64,000 nucleotides of DNA from Martinezella lusitana (GTDB lineage Bacteria; Pseudomonadota; Alphaproteobacteria; Rhizobiales; Rhizobiaceae). The position numbers and the translations under genes are program-made. The notes below the pieces were generated by a model that saw nothing but the letters and a program-made list of their open reading frames with translations, had not been told where the DNA came from and did not search any database. Location of the stretch: assembly GCF_016901135.1 (NCBI RefSeq), contig NZ_JAFEVL010000075.1, positions 248,001 to 312,000 of the forward strand. Reading direction: 5' to 3'. This document shows, piece by piece, positions 1 through 7,674 of the stretch (positions are counted from its first letter, which is position 1; every line of letters starts with the position of its first letter).

Positions 1-1247
1 CCGTCAGCGCCTATGTGCTCGGCTATGGCGGCTTCCTGCTGCTCGGCGGCCGCGTTGCCGATCTCTTCGGCCATCGCCGCGTGTTTCTCTGGTCGCTCGG
101 CGTCTTTGCTGCCGCGAGCATTGCCGGCGGCTTCGTCGATAGCGCGCCGACCCTGATCGCCGCGCGCCTGATCAAGGGTATCGCCGCCGCCTTCACCGCG
201 CCGGCGGCCCTCGCACTGCTGCTCTCCGTCTTCGGAGAAGGCAACGCCCGCGCCAAGGCGCTCGGCGTATTCTCCTCGACAGGCGCCGCCGGCTTCGTGC
301 TCGGCATGGTGCTGGGTGGTGCTGCGACCATCATCAGCTGGCGGGCAACCCTGGTCATGGGTGCGCCTGTCGCCATCCTCGCGCTGATCGTCGCCCCCTT
401 CGTCCTGCCCGCCGATCACAAGCGAACCGGCCCACGCGCCCGCTTCGACTGGGCAGGCGCAATCACCATCACCCCCGGACTGCTGCTCTTCGTCTTCGGC
501 GTCACTAACGCCGCGGCTGAGGGCTGGCAGGCATTTGCCACGTGGGGATCGCTGGTGGCGGCTCTGGTCCTGATTCTGCTCTTTCTGCTCGTCGAGGCTC
601 GGCATAGCGATCCGATGGTGCCGCTTGCCATGTTCCGGCGCGCCAAGCTCAGCCACGCCAATGCCGTCGCCGCGCTGTTCCAGGGTGCCTATGTCGGCTT
701 CCAGTTCATCGCGACGCTTTACTACCAGAATGTGGTCGGCTGGTCGGCCTTCGCCACCGGCTTCGCCTTCGCCGTTGGTGGGATCTGCGTGATGTTCCTG
801 GCGCCGCGCTTCGCCACGATCGGGCAGAATCGCGGAACGACTTTGCTGATGACGTTCGGCGTCGGGCTGCAGGCCATCAGTTACATTTTCTGGGTGCTCT
901 CGGTCGGCCAGATCGACACGATCGTGCTGGTCGCCATCTCCCAGCTGCTGCTCGGCGTCGGCTATGCCATGACCTATCCGTCCATTCAGGTCGCAGCATT
1001 GTCTGATATCGAAGAGGATAAGTCCGGCCTGGCTTCAGGCATGCTCTTCGCCTCGTTCCAGATCGGCGGCGGCATCGTCCTGGCGGCCACGTCGGCGGTC
1101 TTCGGCGCGGCACCAAGCTTCGGCTGGAACCCCTACATTGCCGGTATCGGCTTCGTAACGATCCTGGCTGTCGCGATCACGCTGCTCGCCGCCGTCGGCC
1201 CGCGGACATCTGCGGCAAGAGCCGCAAACTATCAGGCCGCCGAATAA
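1..1247 (+). CDS. MFS drug-efflux transporter, DHA2-like (5' partial)
   Basis: C-terminal part of a major facilitator superfamily pump of the 14-helix DHA2 (EmrB/QacA-like) kind. The frame is open from base 3 and reads VSAYVLGYGG before the first possible start (GTG at 15), so the true start lies upstream of the window. The loop 2-3 signature GGRVADLFGHRR is visible near the beginning. A helix-5 drug-antiporter motif (LGMVLGGAATIISWR) and about twelve hydrophobic segments follow. It probably exports a small toxic compound by proton antiport across the inner membrane; the substrate cannot be read. It converges on the sigma-factor gene across a hairpin. Confidence 0.85.
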   Translation, partial: VSAYVLGYGGFLLLGGRVADLFGHRRVFLWSLGVFAAASIAGGFVDSAPTLIAARLIKGIAAAFTAPAALALLLSVFGEGNARAKALGVFSSTGAAGFVLGMVLGGAATIISWRATLVMGAPVAILALIVAPFVLPADHKRTGPRARFDWAGAITITPGLLLFVFGVTNAAAEGWQAFATWGSLVAALVLILLFLLVEARHSDPMVPLAMFRRAKLSHANAVAALFQGAYVGFQFIATLYYQNVVGWSAFATGFAFAVGGICVMFLAPRFATIGQNRGTTLLMTFGVGLQAISYIFWVLSVGQIDTIVLVAISQLLLGVGYAMTYPSIQVAALSDIEEDKSGLASGMLFASFQIGGGIVLAATSAVFGAAPSFGWNPYIAGIGFVTILAVAITLLAAVGPRTSAARAANYQAAE

Positions 1248-1260
1248 GCCAAAACACCAC

Positions 1261-1284
1261 GACCCGCTCTTCAAGGAGCGGGTC
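1261..1284. terminator. bidirectional hairpin between convergent genes
   Basis: Perfect 9-bp stem (GACCCGCTC / GAGCGGGTC) with a 6-nt loop, lying between the stops of the MFS gene and the convergent sigma-factor gene. T-runs are weak on both sides, so termination strength is uncertain. Confidence 0.6.
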
Positions 1285-1292
1285 CATTCTTC

Positions 1293-2600
1293 TCAGGCGC
1301 AGGCGGCTTCGGCCGCGCGGCGCATCAGCAAATCCCGCTCTCTCTGATTTCCGGCAAGCGCCGCGGCCGCCTCGAAGGCGCAGCGCGCCTCGTCATACCG
1401 GCCAAGCTTATAAAGAAGATCGCCGCGAACGCTGGGCAGGAGATGATATTCTTTCAACGCGGGTTCGTGCGCGAGTTGCTCAACGATCTCCAGCGCCGCC
1501 TCCGGGCCATCGACCATGCCGATGGCAACGGCACGATTGAGCTCGACGATGGGTGAAGGCAGGATCGCGGCAAGCTCCGCATAGAGCTCGGCGATGCGTC
1601 TCCAGTCGGTTTCCCCGGCCGTCGGCGCTCTCGCATGGCAGGCGACGATCGCTGCTTGTAGGGCATAGACGCCACTGGCGCCGCCTAGCTCCCGCACCTT
1701 CATCAGCGCCTGTAAACCGCGATGGATCTGCAACTGATCCCAAAGCGCGCGGTTCTGATCGAGCAGCAGGACCGGATCACCGGCGGCGTCCGTCCGCGCC
1801 GCCGCGCGGGAAGCATTCAATTCCATCAGGGCAAGCAGCGCATGCGCTTCCGGCTCCTGCGGCGCCACCGATGTCAGCACCCGGCCTAATCGCAGCGCCT
1901 CGTTACAGAGCTGCAGCCGCAGCCAGTTTTCGCCCCGTGCCGCCGTGTAACCTTCGTTGAAGATGAGATAGACGACCTCCAGCACCGTGGCCAACCGCTG
2001 CGATAGCTCCTCGCCATGCGGCGTTTCATAAGCCAGTCCCGATTCCGACAGCGTCCGCTTGGCGCGGACGATGCGCTGGGCGATCGTCGCTTCCGACAGG
2101 AGAAACGCCCTGGCGATCTCGTCCGTCGTCAGTCCGCAGACCATCCGCAAGGCCAGCGCCACGCGCGCCTCGCGCGATATCAGCGGATGGCATGCGGTGA
2201 AAACCAGCCGCAGCATTTCGTCGCCGATATCATCATCCAGAGCGGCATCGAGATCCGGCATGACCTGCTGATCCTCTTCCATCTCCCGAACGATCATATC
2301 GTGCTTGCGGTCGAGCATCTGACGACGGCGCAAATGGTCGAGCGCCCGGCGTTTCGCCGTCGCCATGAGCCAGGCGCCGGGCCGCTCCGGGATCCCCGCC
2401 TCCGGCCATCGCTCCAGGGCGGCGACCAGAGCCTCCTGCGTCAGATCCTCGGCGAGCGGCACATCGCGCAACATCCGTGCCAGGCTGGTGATCAGCCTGG
2501 GCTGCTCGATCCGCCACACCGCCAGGATCGTCCGGTGGGTGCCGGCGGCCGTCACGGCCGCCTGTCCCGATTGCCGATCATCAGTGCGCGACGGCTGCAT
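1293..2600 (-). CDS. ECF42-type RNA polymerase sigma factor with C-terminal TPR-like extension
   Basis: 435-residue ECF sigma factor. Region 2 is near the N-terminus (DVPLAEDLTQEALVAALERWP) and region 4 follows (GLTTDEIARAFLLSEATIAQRI). A helical extension of about 230 residues (DUF6596/TPR-like) ends the protein, which is typical of the ECF42 group. These sigmas lack a conventional anti-sigma and pair with a DGPF/YCII protein, as here. The ATG at 2600 starts MQPSRTDDRQ; longer in-frame versions only read through the DGPF gene. The start overlaps the upstream DGPF gene by 20 bp, implying translational coupling. The signal sensed is unknown. Confidence 0.88.
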   Translation of the reverse strand: MQPSRTDDRQSGQAAVTAAGTHRTILAVWRIEQPRLITSLARMLRDVPLAEDLTQEALVAALERWPEAGIPERPGAWLMATAKRRALDHLRRRQMLDRKHDMIVREMEEDQQVMPDLDAALDDDIGDEMLRLVFTACHPLISREARVALALRMVCGLTTDEIARAFLLSEATIAQRIVRAKRTLSESGLAYETPHGEELSQRLATVLEVVYLIFNEGYTAARGENWLRLQLCNEALRLGRVLTSVAPQEPEAHALLALMELNASRAAARTDAAGDPVLLLDQNRALWDQLQIHRGLQALMKVRELGGASGVYALQAAIVACHARAPTAGETDWRRIAELYAELAAILPSPIVELNRAVAIGMVDGPEAALEIVEQLAHEPALKEYHLLPSVRGDLLYKLGRYDEARCAFEAAAALAGNQRERDLLMRRAAEAACA

Positions 2601-2979
2601 GAGGAATCGGATCGCATACACCCTCCGTATGCGGCTCGAAGTAGGCGCGCACTTCGCATGTTCCCTCCCATCCGGGCATGAAATCCTTGTGCAGCTGCAT
2701 GAACTCGACCGCCAGCGCCACGGCCTCTTCCTTGCTCTGCAGCTCGAAGATCGCGTAGCCGCCGACGACTTCCTTGGCCTCGACGAAAGGACCATCGACG
2801 ACGCTCAATTCGCGATTCCGGATTGTAACCCGAGCGCCGGTCGCAAGCGGCATCAAGCCCGCCGTGTCGATCATGCGACCGGCTTTGATCTCCCGATCGG
2901 CAAGCTTGCTCATGGCTTCCATGAGCTCCGGTGTCGGCTGCATGAAATCGGTGGAAGTGACGATAGACATGAAACGCAT
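2581..2979 (-). CDS. DGPF (YCII-related) domain protein, ECF42 partner
   Basis: 132-residue ferredoxin-fold YCII/DGPF protein with the family signature VVDGPFVEAKEVVGGYAIFEL-type core at about residues 65-85. The start at 2979 is chosen because GGAGGA lies 8 nt upstream and the product begins MRFMSIVTS as in relatives. It is first in a two-gene operon with the ECF42 sigma factor. DGPF proteins are common partners and targets of ECF42 sigmas; whether they are enzymes or sigma modulators is not settled. An ECF42-like promoter lies 66 nt upstream, suggesting autoregulation. Confidence 0.85.
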   Translation of the reverse strand: MRFMSIVTSTDFMQPTPELMEAMSKLADREIKAGRMIDTAGLMPLATGARVTIRNRELSVVDGPFVEAKEVVGGYAIFELQSKEEAVALAVEFMQLHKDFMPGWEGTCEVRAYFEPHTEGVCDPIPHAAVAH

Positions 2980-3044
2980 GGGACATTCCTCCAGAAACGA
3001 GCCGCCGGCACCATTGCCGCTCAAATGAACCCGCTCATATTGAC

Positions 3045-3071
3045 GACGAAGTTGCCCTCGGAAAATCGACA
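3045..3071 (-). promoter_or_regulatory. ECF42-type autoregulated promoter
   Basis: On the minus strand TGTCGA (3071-3066) is followed by exactly 17 nt and CGTC (3048-3045), the -35/-10 pattern reported for ECF42 sigma factors. It points at the DGPF-sigma operon and would give a leader of about 60 nt. Confidence 0.6.
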
Positions 3072-3353
3072 GGCGCTTTGAAAAAATCTTGCGGTTGCTT
3101 CCGACCGGCGGCAAACCGCACCTCCAACCCACGCAATTTACCAATATCGACAGCACGGAAGCAACTTGCGCGGAAGCGCAGAGGCTAGACCGGATAACCT
3201 CTTGATCCACCGCATTGCCTTTGTTGACTTCCCACAATCGTTGCAAGATGGTGGGACCTAATTGGACCTGCGGACTTTGGAATATCCGGCACTTCCCCCA
3301 AGAGCACGGCCTTCCATATCGCTCCGCAGACAACATGGCGGGAGCTCGTTTCT

Positions 3354-3731
3354 ATGTTCGACCATATCTCGATCGGCGTCAAAGACCTGGTGCGGGCGCA
3401 GCAGTTTTACGACGCAGCACTTTTGCCGCTCGGCTATGAACGCCTGAGCAATTTCGACGGCACGATCGGCTATGGCTCGGAACGGCCCCAGTTTTGGGTC
3501 AACGAAGTGGAGCGACCGGTGCCCGCCGATCGCGGTTCCGGCCTGCATTTCTGCTTCGTCGCTCCAAGCCGGGAAGCCGTCGATGCCTTCTATGCCGCCG
3601 GCATGGCCAATGGCGGCGAAGACAATGGCAAGCCGGGCATCAGGCCGGACTACAGCCAGTTTTACTATGCGGCTTTCGTCATCGATCCTGACGGTTATCG
3701 GCTGGAAGCCTATTTCAAGGTCGGCGAATAA
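3354..3731 (+). CDS. VOC (glyoxalase/bleomycin-resistance superfamily) protein
   Basis: 125-residue single-domain vicinal-oxygen-chelate protein with paired beta-alpha-beta-beta-beta modules. The N-terminal metal-ligand histidine lies in MFDHISIGVKD and a C-terminal glutamate in DGYRLEAYFKV. The length is normal for single-domain glyoxalase-like proteins of unknown substrate. It stands alone between the divergent sigma operon and the PAP2 gene. It could be a lyase, isomerase or resistance protein; the sequence does not decide. Confidence 0.8.
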   Translation: MFDHISIGVKDLVRAQQFYDAALLPLGYERLSNFDGTIGYGSERPQFWVNEVERPVPADRGSGLHFCFVAPSREAVDAFYAAGMANGGEDNGKPGIRPDYSQFYYAAFVIDPDGYRLEAYFKVGE

Positions 3732-3826
3732 ACCGCAACCCACAATAGCGGCGAAATGCAACCAATCCGTTGGGCCAGACCCGGCTTCGCTTAACCAACC
3801 AATGGATTTTCTCAGGCATTTGATCT

Positions 3827-3843
3827 TTCAGGTTACTGTCAGG
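3827..3843 (+). promoter_or_regulatory. TCAGG direct-repeat operator (site 1, before PAP2 gene)
   Basis: TTCAGGTTACTGTCAGG holds two TCAGG half-sites with starts 11 bp apart, one helical turn, as expected for an OmpR-family dimer. Near-identical sites lie at 5157-5173 (minus strand, before the response regulator) and 5250-5266 (before the eptA-like gene). A further TCAGG lies at 3812. Confidence 0.55.
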
Positions 3844-3948
3844 CTTCTGTCGTACGGACGCCTGATGGCGGCCGTGGCGGCGTTTTTTGCAAAAACGCTG
3901 GCGGGCACGCGCGTTAGATTGGTTCATGACAGCGGCCGACGTTTCCCG

Positions 3949-4716
3949 ATGTACGACAATTCCCTTGCATACACAAAACGCACGACGTCGGTAGGCACAC
4001 CCCTCGCGGCATTTTTGGCGCTATTCGTGCTTTGGTGGCTGCTGCTGTTTGTCTTCAACCGGTTCCCCTGGATTGACCTCTGGACAGCTCAAAGCGTTTT
4101 CACGGCCGCGCCCTGCGCACCATCGAGTGCCGCCGGCAAAATCTGCGGCGCCTTTGCCCTTGCGAGGAATCCCCTTATCGAAGCGCTGCGTGATGTGACG
4201 TTGGCCCTTCCCTATATCGCCGTCGTTGGCTTGCTGGCTATCCTCGTCATGTCCCGGCGGAAACACGGCGCCCGTTGGCGAACGCCGAAAACGGATCAAT
4301 ACATCGCCGCTCTGCTGTCATTGGGCATCGGTTGCGGCCTGATCGTCAACACGTTCCTGAAAGGATATGCCGGCAGACCGAGGCCGCGCAGCACGGATCT
4401 CTTTGGCGGCGGGCTGGATTTCGTCCAGGCAGGTTCGTTCGCTGGCCGGTGCCTGGGAAATTGCTCCTTCGTTTCTGGAGAAGCTTCGTCAGGCGGTTGG
4501 CTCCTTTGTCTGGCGCTGCTGCTGCCGCAGCGCTGGCGCCTCCCGATCGGCATTCCGCTCGCCATCGTCTCCGTAGTCATGCCTGTAATACGCGTGCTCA
4601 TGGGCGCCCATTACCTGTCGGACGCTGTCCTCGGCTGGCTTCTGTCGTTGGTGGTCTTTGCAGCTGCGATGGCTGTCATAGATTTCACGCGCTCGGGACC
4701 ATCCACGCAATCTTGA
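3949..4716 (+). CDS. PAP2-superfamily lipid phosphatase (LpxE-like)
   Basis: 255-residue inner-membrane phosphatase with about six transmembrane segments. The three PAP2 signatures are recognisable: KGYAGRPRPRSTD, CSFVSGEASSGG (SGE in place of the usual SGH) and RVLMGAHYLSDAVLG with the catalytic HxxxD. Such proteins remove phosphate from lipid A, undecaprenyl-PP or phosphatidyl lipids on the periplasmic face. The start at 3949 puts about 15 residues before the first helix; ATGs at 3802 or 3865 are possible but lie over or beside the operator. It shares its operator pattern with the eptA-like gene, which suggests lipid A remodelling. Confidence 0.8.
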   Translation: MYDNSLAYTKRTTSVGTPLAAFLALFVLWWLLLFVFNRFPWIDLWTAQSVFTAAPCAPSSAAGKICGAFALARNPLIEALRDVTLALPYIAVVGLLAILVMSRRKHGARWRTPKTDQYIAALLSLGIGCGLIVNTFLKGYAGRPRPRSTDLFGGGLDFVQAGSFAGRCLGNCSFVSGEASSGGWLLCLALLLPQRWRLPIGIPLAIVSVVMPVIRVLMGAHYLSDAVLGWLLSLVVFAAAMAVIDFTRSGPSTQS

Positions 4717-4728
4717 GAGCAGCGGCGT

Positions 4729-5115
4729 TCATCCGGCATTGCGCAGACGGATCAGGCGACGGAGCCTAGCTGCCTTGCGGATGCGGGCTGTCATCTCGGC
4801 AAGCCCGAAAGGCTTCACGAGATAATCAACAGCCCCGATGCCCATTGCCGTCATCTGATCCGACAGCTGATCATAGGCGGACATGACGATCACCGGCGTC
4901 GAATCCGCCCGTGCTTCCATATGCCCCAGCAATGCGAGGCCACTTCCATCGGGCAATCGCAGATCAAGAAGAATAACGTCGTAAGCTCGAGCCGCGACTG
5001 CGACCGTTGCGGATTCCAGCGTAATCGACCAGTCGACCGACCAGCCTTCCGCGCGCAGGTGATCCTGCACCGCGTTGCCGATAATAGGGTTATCCTCGAC
5101 CAATAGAACCCGCAC
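4729..5115 (-). CDS. response regulator, receiver domain only (truncated OmpR/PmrA-like)
   Basis: 128-residue CheY-like receiver with acidic pocket E7/D8, phosphoacceptor D51 (VILLDLRLPDGSG), S79 and K101 (DYLVKPFG). The closest family feel is the receiver of PmrA/QseB-type OmpR regulators, normally about 220 residues with a winged-helix output domain. Here the frame stops after ARLRRLIRLRNAG, and 12 nt later the convergent PAP2 gene ends, so no DNA-binding domain follows. It may be a 3'-truncated relic or a functional single-domain receiver. A TCAGG direct-repeat site lies about 40 bp upstream. Confidence 0.8.
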   Translation of the reverse strand: MRVLLVEDNPIIGNAVQDHLRAEGWSVDWSITLESATVAVAARAYDVILLDLRLPDGSGLALLGHMEARADSTPVIVMSAYDQLSDQMTAMGIGAVDYLVKPFGLAEMTARIRKAARLRRLIRLRNAG

Positions 5116-5156
5116 GATTGCTCCCTCGCTGCAACCACGGAGCTATGATGAGGATT

Positions 5157-5173
5157 GCTGACGGCGACCTGAA
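5157..5173 (-). promoter_or_regulatory. TCAGG direct-repeat operator (site 2, before response regulator)
   Basis: On the minus strand this reads TTCAGGTCGCCGTCAGC: half-sites TCAGG and TCAGC with starts 11 bp apart, matching sites 1 and 3. It lies 42 bp upstream of the receiver gene start, consistent with former autoregulation. Confidence 0.5.
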
Positions 5174-5249
5174 ATTCAGCCGTAGGCGTAACAAAAAAGC
5201 CAAGATCGTACAGATCGACAGAAAAACAGCTGTGTTCAAGCGTCCGTCG

Positions 5250-5266
5250 TTCAGGTAATTGTCAGG
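5250..5266 (+). promoter_or_regulatory. TCAGG direct-repeat operator (site 3, before eptA-like gene)
   Basis: TTCAGGTAATTGTCAGG matches site 1 at 15 of 17 positions and keeps the 11-bp repeat period. It lies 79 bp upstream of the phosphoethanolamine transferase start. Confidence 0.55.
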
Positions 5267-5344
5267 AATGGTCGCCAAGGTTGACGGCTTTAACGATCAA
5301 AGCTGCGCCCTGCGGTAGGGGTTTTCCGGCCCAACCGACAGCAC

Positions 5345-7024
5345 ATGTCTCGGAGAAAACCATTGAATGACAAAAACGTCTCGTCTGGCCGACATTTCGT
5401 CAGGCCAGCCATCGGCAGCGTCACACTTTGTCTTATAGCCACGCTTTATGTGCTCCTTGTGACAAACCAGATGTTCTGGACCAAGTCCTACAACTATTTC
5501 ACGGCCGAACCCGCTGCCTTCATTGCCTTCGTGGCCGGTATCTCTGCAGGCATTTTGGCATTCTTCACGCTGTTCTCCGCGAAATATGTCACGAAACCCG
5601 TCCTGATCTTCTTCGTGCTGGTGGCGTCGGTATCCTCCTGGTTCAACGACCAGTTCGGCGTGATCATCGACAAGGAGATGATCCGCAACGCCGCCGTGTC
5701 GACGGGCGCTGAAGCCGGACACCTGATCACGACCCGCTTTGCGATGCATGTGCTGTTGACGGGCATTCTGCCCTCGCTGGTGATCATTTGGGTGCGGATC
5801 GTCCATCGCCCCATTTTCAAGAAGCTCGCTTACAACACCGCCGTCATCCTTGCCTGCACCGCCGTCTTCGTCGCCGCCGGCACCAGTTTCTACAAGACCT
5901 ATGCCGGTGTCGGCCGCGCCCATCGCGACCTGATGGATACCCTTAATCCGATCATGCCGATCACCAGCGTGGTGCGCTATGCCATCGACTCGCAAAGGGA
6001 TGCAAATGTCGTCGCAGGCCCATTGGGGACTGACGCCCGTAGGGTCGGCGTCGTTGATAACGGCAAGCCGCGTGTCACGATCATCGTGGCCGGCGAAACC
6101 GCGCGCGCGCAGAACTTTTCGCTCGGCGGCTATGCCAAGATGACCAATCCGGAGCTGGCGAAGCGCAATGTCGTCTACTTCCCCAATACCAGCAGCTGCG
6201 GCACGGCGACGGCAACCTCCATACCTTGCCTGTTCTCCGTCTATACACGGGCGCAATACAGCCATCGCAAGGGGCTGGAGACGGAAAATCTGCTCGATGT
6301 GCTGACCCATGCCAAGGTCGGCGTGACTTGGCTGGACAATGACACCGGCAGCTACAACGTGACCGATCGCGTCTCCTACACCTATCTGCCGCCCTCGAAC
6401 GATCCCCGCTTCTGCAAGGACGGGGAATGCAAGGATGAAATCCTCGTCGACAAGGTCGATGGCTGGCTGGACAAGGTGAAGGGCGATAGCGTCCTCGTGC
6501 TGCACCAGCTTGGCAGCCATGGCCCGGCCTACTATCAACGCTATCCCGAGGAGTTCCGCCGCTTCCGTCCGGATTGCCGCGCCAACGATTTCGGCTCCTG
6601 CTCGCAAGAGGAAATCACCAACGCCTACGACAATACGATCCTCTACACCGATCATATCGTCTCGATGATCATCGACAAGCTGAAGCAGCGCTCGAACTCG
6701 GTGTCCGGCGCCGTCCTCTATTTCTCGGATCACGGCGAGTCGCTCGGCGAGAACGGCATCTATCTGCATGGCGCGCCCTATATCATCGCGCCTGCACAGC
6801 AGACGCAGGTACCGATGCTGGTGTGGATGGCCGACGATCTGGCGAAGGTAGGCGGCTACGACATGGCCTGCCTGTCGAAACGCGCGCCCGAGGGCACGCA
6901 CTCGCACGACAACATCTTCCATAGTGTTCTTGGGATGATGGACATATCGACGAAAGTCTACGATCCGAGCCTGGACGTATTTGCCGCCTGCCGCACGCCG
7001 TTGAACAAGCTGGCGCAGAACTGA
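5345..7024 (+). CDS. eptA: EptA-family lipid A phosphoethanolamine transferase
   Basis: 559-residue inner-membrane enzyme. About five N-terminal transmembrane helices (residues 20-180) precede a periplasmic sulfatase-fold domain. Metal and catalytic motifs are intact: VAGETARAQNFSLGGY (E251), nucleophile T287 in SSCGTATATSIPC, and SDHGESLGENGIYLHG near the end. Cysteine pairs typical of EptA disulphides are present. It transfers phosphoethanolamine from phosphatidylethanolamine to lipid A or core sugar phosphates, which lowers surface charge and gives resistance to cationic peptides. Its operator is shared with the PAP2 gene; the cognate sensor kinase is not in the window. Confidence 0.88.
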   Translation: MSRRKPLNDKNVSSGRHFVRPAIGSVTLCLIATLYVLLVTNQMFWTKSYNYFTAEPAAFIAFVAGISAGILAFFTLFSAKYVTKPVLIFFVLVASVSSWFNDQFGVIIDKEMIRNAAVSTGAEAGHLITTRFAMHVLLTGILPSLVIIWVRIVHRPIFKKLAYNTAVILACTAVFVAAGTSFYKTYAGVGRAHRDLMDTLNPIMPITSVVRYAIDSQRDANVVAGPLGTDARRVGVVDNGKPRVTIIVAGETARAQNFSLGGYAKMTNPELAKRNVVYFPNTSSCGTATATSIPCLFSVYTRAQYSHRKGLETENLLDVLTHAKVGVTWLDNDTGSYNVTDRVSYTYLPPSNDPRFCKDGECKDEILVDKVDGWLDKVKGDSVLVLHQLGSHGPAYYQRYPEEFRRFRPDCRANDFGSCSQEEITNAYDNTILYTDHIVSMIIDKLKQRSNSVSGAVLYFSDHGESLGENGIYLHGAPYIIAPAQQTQVPMLVWMADDLAKVGGYDMACLSKRAPEGTHSHDNIFHSVLGMMDISTKVYDPSLDVFAACRTPLNKLAQN

Positions 7025-7044
7025 TACGCGGCACGCAGCAACCA

Positions 7045-7068
7045 GCAGCCCCGTTTCGGTGGGGCTGC
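7045..7068. terminator. hairpin between convergent eptA-like gene and cupin
   Basis: Perfect 8-bp stem GCAGCCCC / GGGGCTGC with an 8-nt loop, 20 bp after the eptA-like stop. There is no strong T-run. Confidence 0.5.
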
Positions 7069-7085
7069 CAAGCAATCTGGATTGC

Positions 7086-7462
7086 TCAAAGTCGCTTAGG
7101 CTGGCGGATCGTCCGCTCGTTTTCCACATTGCCGGTGTTGAGCGTGGTATTCGGCTCGAACAGCACGACTTCGCATGTCGGCTCGGCGACCGGGCAATGT
7201 TCCACACCATGCGGCACGATGATATATTCGCCCGGACCAAGGACGATATCGCCGCCGTTCTCCTCCCGCAGCCTCATGCGCAGAGTGCCCCTGACGACCA
7301 GGAACAGCTCGTCCTCCTCCTCATGATGGTGCCAATGGAAAGCGCCATCCAGCTTGACGAGCTTGACCTGAAAATCATTGATGTCGCCGCCGACGCGCGG
7401 GCTCCAAGCCTCTCGAAGGCTGCAAAAGCTTTGGTAAGATTGACCTTTTTCAGCGTGACCAT
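7086..7462 (-). pseudogene. cupin-domain protein disrupted by a one-base frameshift
   Basis: The minus strand has a strong ribosome site (AAGGAGGA) before ATG at 7462, starting MVTLKKVNLTKAFA, a typical small-cupin N-terminus. The cupin body (SLREAWSPRVGGDINDFQ, then HWHHHEEEDELFLVV with metal ligands) is in another frame. Restoring one base near 7421-7424, where GCAGC would become GCAAGC, rejoins the two into a normal protein of about 125 residues. Either the gene is broken or this is a sequencing error. The family binds metal in a beta-barrel; its substrate is unknown. Confidence 0.7.
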
Positions 7463-7674
7463 GGGTTCCTCCTTCTCGCCCAAGCGGCTTGATGTCGAAG
7501 CTAATATTGGAGGCAGCATCGCCGAAGGCAACGCCGACGCTAGCGAATGCGGTCGATTGCCATTGCCATATCGAATTCTTCGAAGGTTTCAGCCGAAACT
7601 TTCCGGGTAGTTGATGAGCCGCGACGACACTACATGCTGCTTCAACATCATTTCGACACATGACAGGAAAAATC

